A stretch of DNA of 63,101 nt from assembly GCA_022925895.1 (NCBI GenBank), contig JAKSYS010000348.1, positions 1 to 63,101 on the forward strand, in the 5' to 3' direction. Below the pieces are notes generated by a model. That model did no database searches, was not told the DNA's origin, and saw nothing but the letters and a program-made list of their open reading frames with translations. Shown piece after piece: positions 57,727 through 63,101 of this stretch. Every line of letters starts with the position of its first letter. Position 1 is the first letter of the stretch. The position numbers and the translations under genes were made by a program. This stretch comes from Fragilaria crotonensis. Lineage: Eukaryota > Bacillariophyta > Fragilariophyceae > Fragilariales > Fragilariaceae.

Positions 57727-59923
57727 TCAGACTGTAGAACGATGAGTTGACCGAGATCTGAACTGCTGTGTCGCTTGTTCTTCTGACATGTCTGATTCGG
57801 ATTCTGCAGTTTCGGGAGGTAAAGAAGCATGCGGAGGATACATTACTGGAGACGCCTGTTGTTTTGCAGGTGATTCACGAATAAATTGCCGTTTACGGCC
57901 GCTCGTCAATCGCCTACCACGAACGTCGTGCACTTCCAGGTCATCTTCCGTGGTATCGGCATGTTCACTGGCTCTTTGTACTGGATTAATTCCAACATTA
58001 GGAAAAGATGTCGATTGTTGCATCATTTGCATCACCATCTCGGTTAACATTTGCATGTGCCGATTTTGAGCTGCCATAAACGTCCGAAAATCTGAGTCTG
58101 AATTTTGAGCAATGAATGATGTTGGCTGTTGACTCGGTCGCTGCTGGAGTATCGCTTCTACTTGCCGTGTGATTCGCGTATCCATCTCTTGCTGCTGAGT
58201 TGCAACTTGACGTTCAAATTCCTGTCTTTGGTTCGCCAATTGTCGTTCCATCTCCATACGCTGTTCTGCCACCTGACTTTCAAAAAGACGTTGTTGATCA
58301 GCCGCTTTACGTTCCAACTCTCGCTGTTTATTTTCTGCCTGACGTTCAAGCTCTAAGGCTTGTTGTTGCAGTTTTAAATCCATTTCGCGGCGTTGATGCT
58401 CGGCTTGACGTTCAAGTTCACGTTGATAAGACTCTTTCGACACTTCGAATTGATGCAACTTCATTTTGAGTTCCTCTACTTCTGCTCGACTTGACGCCAA
58501 GTCAGACATGTACTCTTCATCGTATGTGGTTTGCGATGTGGAGGGTGCTTCAGAAACCGACGCTTGACGAGAGGTTCCCTTGACTCGTTGTGCCCATGTC
58601 TTCGAACGGGAGCTCGATCGATCACTTGGTTCTTTGGCTGTCAAGTCAATAATAGACGGTGCATTATCCGATGCTGAATCCTCCGACATTGTTGCTGCGT
58701 ACGACATTGCAGTGTTGATACTCGATGACAAATAAGTACCTTCGCCACTAGAATATCCATCAGAAAACAACGGAGCAACTTCGGGGGGGTCACGAAATCG
58801 CTCATTGATAAGTTTTGCATCAGCAGATACATGGGTTTCGAACCAATCTTGCAGTTGAGATATAACACTGTTTCGAGCCTGATGAAAGGCTGCCTTATTC
58901 ACCAACACTTTGTGACGTCCATCGTGTACAACATTTGAACCTGCAATAACATCTCTAATTCCAGGAACCGCTTTGATATGATCGGACATGTAATACATAG
59001 CATCTATACTCACGTTGTTCATGATGAAAACGTGATTGTCGTGCATGTGCTGTGTTTGTTGTCTGATAAACCGAACATAGGCCTCTGGATGCTTAGATCT
59101 CAATTGAAATGGAACGAAGTCATGTGTATCGCTATATGCGCGTTTCAACGTCTTCAGCAATTCCATCGAGTCCAGTTTTGCGGTTTCGATTGCATATGCT
59201 TTCGTCTTGATGGTCTTCCCGCAATGTTTGATCTGTGGAGTGGTGAAAGCCAATTGAAACTTTGGAATTTTGTCCGGGCCGGCAATTTACTCTGTATGTC
59301 TTGTCGCAATTTTCGGTTGCGGTTGCGACGTCATAAAACTGTGGGTCTAAGCCCATGACAAATCCAAGTTGAGTGGTATCCCAGATATCCTCGGTCCATC
59401 GGTGCTCAGTAAGGAAGCAGTTGTTGTCTCGGAGAAGACGATACACTTTAGGTATGTTTTTGATTTCGGAAAGGGTTACAGACGTCCGAATTCTGTGAAT
59501 AATCAACGCGGAACCTTTCGGAGATGCGATATACTTCTGGTGTTCACCTTGGACAGTATCTCCGACTCTAGATCTTGAATTGGAGTGATGAATTTGAAAC
59601 TGTTTGGAGTGCTGCCCTATGGTCCACCTCATAGTGTCTACAATAGGCATGGTTTGCCCATTGTTATTCATGATCTGAATATCTGCACCACAATATTCTT
59701 GGACTGCTTGAATCCAATGAAGATGGATCTTGGACGGCGACACTGGTTCTCCATTGTTGTTCAGAAGAAATCGGAATTTCACTGTTTTCTCGACAAGGTG
59801 TTGGACATTTGTCCTTCCACCACGTCCACCGGGTGGCGTAACATCTGAGGCATCGTCTGAGATTCCTCTCACAACCGATGGTACACTCCCATCTCTGGGA
59901 GAGCCGACGGGGAGGTCGGTCAT
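57727..59923 (-). pseudogene. LINE ORF1, coiled-coil RNA-binding-type protein, one frameshift
   Basis: The start at 59923 (M-T-D-L-P-V-G-S-P) gives 230 good residues. The frame then shifts by one base near 59230 and continues to 57727. The second half has a long coiled coil (about 58510-58130) of Arg/Glu/Gln repeats such as R-E-L-E-R-Q-A-E and a Met/Gln-rich stretch. ORF1 proteins of LINEs form trimers or multimers on element RNA; no RRM or zinc finger is obvious here. Confidence 0.75.
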
Positions 59924-60006
59924 GGTCAGTTTCGTTCAGTACAAAACCTACCTAAGATTCACGTAGAAATTAGTAAGGGTCTTACAATTTTTCCTAAGTG
60001 AAAATT

Positions 60007-60150
60007 CTGGATAGTTGAAGCCAGTTTTGCAGAGCTTGCGAACCCATATCGGCGAGAGCTCATCGCTCGGCAATCCAATATGGCAAGGGCGCAGAGACCA
60101 AGCACAAGGCCCATGACTTTAAAAGGGCGACATAGCGCTCAAGCTGAATG
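60007..60150 (-). pseudogene. orphaned 5' part of GT8-VWA copy 3 exon 1
   Basis: The minus strand reads P-F-K-V-M-G-L-V-L-G-L-C-A-L-A-I-L, matching the membrane anchor of copies 1 and 2, up to the target duplication. The ATG and first codons of copies 1 and 2 are not recognisable and identity is clearly lower than in the body of copy 3. Patches of the old 5' flank continue to about 60390. Confidence 0.75.
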
Positions 60151-60429
60151 GAATAACCTGTTTACAAGCCGTTCGGTTCGTAACGAACAAGGTGTGGGAC
60201 GAATCGTTCTATTACTCACAGAACGAAACCGCCGATCGAACTGCTCTTGGCTTGTGCTAGAATTATGACTATAATCCGCTTACAGCACTGATGACCTCGG
60301 ATGGTTTGCCTCGCAATGGCGCAATGCCTTTTTGTAGATGGGGATAATTATGATCGTAGAGTCATAATGGACATGAATAGTCAGGCTATATCGTTGTTGT
60401 CAAGAGCACAATTCTGGATTAACTCAAAC

Positions 60430-63101
60430 TCATTGTTCGTTGTCTCTTGTATGATACCCTACGGCAGCATTGGTCAAGGACACGCATTACAATGGGGACG
60501 TCACCGATACCATTCGACAACATGTTCAAACCCGGGGGGACAATGATTACGGCAATCAACAGTATCACCGGACGAATCATCGGTACGACCAACGATAAAT
60601 GGGGGAGGTGGGTGAGTCAGACATATCGTGGGCGAGACAATGTTCGGATTACAATTATATCTGCATATCAGGTCGTTACCAACAATCCGAAGGCGGGAAC
60701 CAGTACTGCCGCATCGCAGCAGAGGAGTTTACTCTTACAGTCTAACGATGGATGCACTGAGCCGAGGAAAGCTTTCAAACGGGATTTGCGGCTCTTCATA
60801 CAGGAATGTCTCACAGAAAGACACGAGATACTGTTAGTCGGTGACTTCAATGAATCACTTGGATCAGAAATAGATGGAATGAGCAAGATGGCTGCGGATC
60901 TGAATCTGATAGACCTGATGAAAGTTCGGCATACTCAGTCATCTCCGGCAACCTACTCAAGAGGTCGATCAAGGCTGGATTATGGACTTGCAACACAACA
61001 CGTTGCATCTTCCATGACAAAGTGCGGATATGAATCATTCAACTCCAGGTTCCCAACAGATCATCGAGCGTATTTCTTCGATTTTTCCACGGATCAATTG
61101 TTCGGAAGTGAAACACAGACTTTGGCAAACCCAGAATTACGAATGCTGAAGTCTAACAATGTGGAGCAGGTGACCCATTACGTTAAAACATTGTACGATT
61201 TTATGGAAAGTCGTAATGTCTTTGATCGAGCGGAACGCCTCAATCTCCCAGGTGATCGACACGAATTTGTAGAACGTTTAGATAAAGACGTGGTGAAAGC
61301 GAGTTTGGATGCGGAACAAAGGACGAAGCATTTTAAAGAACCTGCATGGTCAGTTCAACTTGCTCAGGCGAGGCAAAAAGTCTCAATCTTAAAGAAATGC
61401 CTCAGTCCTTCGCACAGGTTTAGATCATCGCAGCATTTTATTGAATGATATTAACAACGCAGGTCTTGATATCGGTACCATCTACGTTACAGGAATGTTC
61501 GTCACAGCTTCGGCACGCGCAGAAAGAAGTGAAGACCATCGTGTCTACAAGTTTTCAACGTCGAGACGAGGAACGCAATGAACGTATCCGTACTTTGGAC
61601 GAATCTATGGCAAAGGCAGATAAAGCCCATGCAACACTGTTGCGCAGGATCCGGCGCGCGGGTTGATCAAGAGAATGTTTGAAAAATTGAAGATACTTCG
61701 GGCGAGAGGACAACGCAATGGAGTTACCAGCATTGAAATCCCGTGCATCCAGACGACGATCCTAAAACGTGTCAGGACTGGCAGACAATCGATGTCCCCG
61801 ACGAAATTGTCCAACATCTCCAGGCTCGAAATAGGAAACACTTCGGCCAGGCTCATGGAACCCCTTCACGTGCGAACCGTTAAACAATGATTTAGGTTTC
61901 TGCGGTGAAGGTCCAGGTGCTGACGCCATCTTAAGTGGTCAATATCGGGATCATTCCTTTGCTCCTCAAATTCAACTTCTTTTGCAACACCTCAAGATTA
62001 CCGATGAGATGGCTCAACTTCAAACATTTCCAACAATCTCCCAAGAGGAACTGGTGGGTAAACTGAAGGTGTGGCGAGAATCAACCACAACGTCCCCATC
62101 GGGGATGCATTTGGGACATTATAAATCCCTTCTGGCTCGGCATAAGTATTCTAACGCAGTTGATGAAGATGTTTCAGATTCGGAGGCGGCATCAGACACA
62201 TCAAGGTCCCCCAGCGATTATGCGATGAAATGCGAATATGATCGAATGCAACAAGCGATCCTCGGGTGCATTTGTTAATCATCAATTATGCTCTGGGCGC
62301 GGTTATTCACTCAGTCGATGGCGAACAGTTGCAAATACTATCCTCTTTAAGGAGCCTGGAAATGTGAAAATCCACAGAACACGAGTGATACACATATACG
62401 AGGCAGATTATAATCTGGTTCTTGGTTTAAAATGGAGGATCGCTCTATACCAAGCGGAAGCACTCAAACAACTCAATGATGGGCAATATGGATCTAGACC
62501 GAGAAGGAATGCAATCGACCCTGTGATGATTGAAGAATTGCAATTCGAAATCTCACGAGCAACAAGAAAAAGTTTGATTCAAACTAACTATGATGCAGCA
62601 TCGTGTTACGATAGGATCATTCCGAGTATGGCAATGATCGCGAGTCGAAAATTTGGAGTTCCTAAAACTGCCACACACTTAAATGCCAAAACCTTACAAG
62701 AAGCGAGATATCATATTCGAACAGAATTGGGTTTATCTCCCACAAGCTATCAGCATGAAGATAGTATGCCTATCTACGGAACCGGTCAAGGCAGCGGGAA
62801 TTCTCCAATGATCTGGTGTTTCATATCTAGTGTACTCTTCGATTGTTATGAAAAATCCATACCAAGCCGTCTATTGTAATCCCGACAGAACTCATCCGAT
62901 CGACATCAACGCATGATCGGATTTGTGGACGATGCAACGGTCAGGTTAATTCATTTTTACAAGACGAGTCCCCGGAGGATTATTGGACTTGATTCGAAAG
63001 GCCGAACACAATGCCGTTACATGGTCCAACCTGTTGAGTGCAACTGGTGGGTCCCTCGAGTTGTCAAAGTGTTCGTATCACGTCGTACATTGGAAATTTT
63101 C
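60430..63101 (+). mobile_element. second LINE, 5'-truncated, running off the window
   Basis: Homology to the first LINE starts abruptly inside the endonuclease (about 60430). The frame 60447-61448 has K-P-G-G-T, D-K-W-G-R-W, L-V-G-D-F-N-E-S and T-D-H-R-A-Y-F. The linker follows in broken frames (61445-62278, with M-H-L-G-H-Y-K-S). The RT starts in 62238-62879 (N-Y-D-A-A-S-C-Y-D-R-I, G-T-G-Q-G-S-G-N-S-P), with the active site G-F-V-D-D-A near 62920. Protein similarity to the first LINE is strong but DNA identity is much lower, so it is a different subfamily. It lies upstream of disrupted GT8-VWA copy 3. Confidence 0.85.

Larger units (their letters stand above)
51329..60006 (-). mobile_element. 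near-full-length LINE (EN, RT, RNase H) inserted in GT8-VWA copy 3
   Basis: The 8,678-bp element is flanked by the 15-bp duplication tctggatagttgaag (51314-51328 and 60007-60021), which is part of the target exon. Transcribed on the minus strand, it starts near 60006 and has ORF1 (59923-57727) and ORF2 with endonuclease, RT, RNase H and a Zn knuckle (57364-51458). It ends in a T run (seven T on the sense strand). Several single-base frameshifts are present. A related but different element is at 60.4 kb to the end. Confidence 0.93.

Noticed and set aside
1-63101. tRNA, rRNA or other structured RNA genes
   Set aside because: I saw no convincing cloverleaf, snRNA or rRNA segment; a covariance-model scan would be needed to exclude them.

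Overview
The window looks like a nuclear contig from a photosynthetic stramenopile, most likely a pennate diatom. The reasons are the copia-type retrotransposons of the kind common in diatoms, short GT-AG introns of about 60-115 bp, an aminotransferase with a hydrophobic leader plus transit-like N-terminus, bZIP factors with a tyrosine in the basic region, and LINEs that carry an RNase H domain. This is inference; no species marker is present.

Layout. (1) 74-14904 is one copia LTR retrotransposon (79-14899) with two identical 140-bp LTRs and the target duplication GTTAT. It is split by a 9,317-bp CACTA/Plavaka-like DNA transposon (3637-12953). Removing that insert with one AT duplication puts the copia pol frame back together exactly. 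The CACTA element carries a broken transposase, an antisense gene with the residue pattern of an Fe(II)/2-oxoglutarate dioxygenase, and a third lysine- and acid-rich ORF. (2) 14905-23560 is repeat-rich. It holds three relatives of one bZIP family in different states of decay, two minisatellites, a hAT-type MITE, a CACTA-type MITE and a TIR repeat split by a 5'-truncated LINE. (3) 24004-26565 is a decayed DDE transposase gene that contains a second truncated LINE. (4) 28455-31233 holds a second copy of the split TIR repeat, a low-complexity ORF and an intact, probably plastid-targeted aspartate-type aminotransferase. (5) 32098-35121 is a pogo-like element with perfect 25-bp TIRs and an extra ORF facing the transposase. 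(6) 35556-60150 is a segmental tandem triplication. An OSCA/CSC1-like membrane channel gene (plus strand) is paired with a four-exon gene (minus strand) for a membrane-anchored protein combining a glycogenin-like GT8 domain, a cysteine-rich region and a VWA domain. OSCA copies 2 and 3 are relics. GT8-VWA copy 2 is intact, copy 1 has two single-base deletions, and copy 3 is split in exon 1 by an 8.7-kb LINE (51329-60006). (7) A second, related LINE starts near 60430 and runs off the right end.

Host genes that look real are the aminotransferase, the OSCA-like channel (one frameshift), GT8-VWA genes 1 and 2, and possibly the bZIP at 21.5 kb. Everything else is mobile or decayed. Single-base frameshifts occur in almost every long reading frame, including elements whose ends look very young, so consensus indel error must be excluded before calling these genes dead.

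The most interesting items are the dioxygenase-like cargo in the CACTA element, the GT8-VWA fusion family with a conserved D-F-T-T in place of the glycosyltransferase DxD, and the preserved body of gene copy 3 next to its decayed 5' stub.
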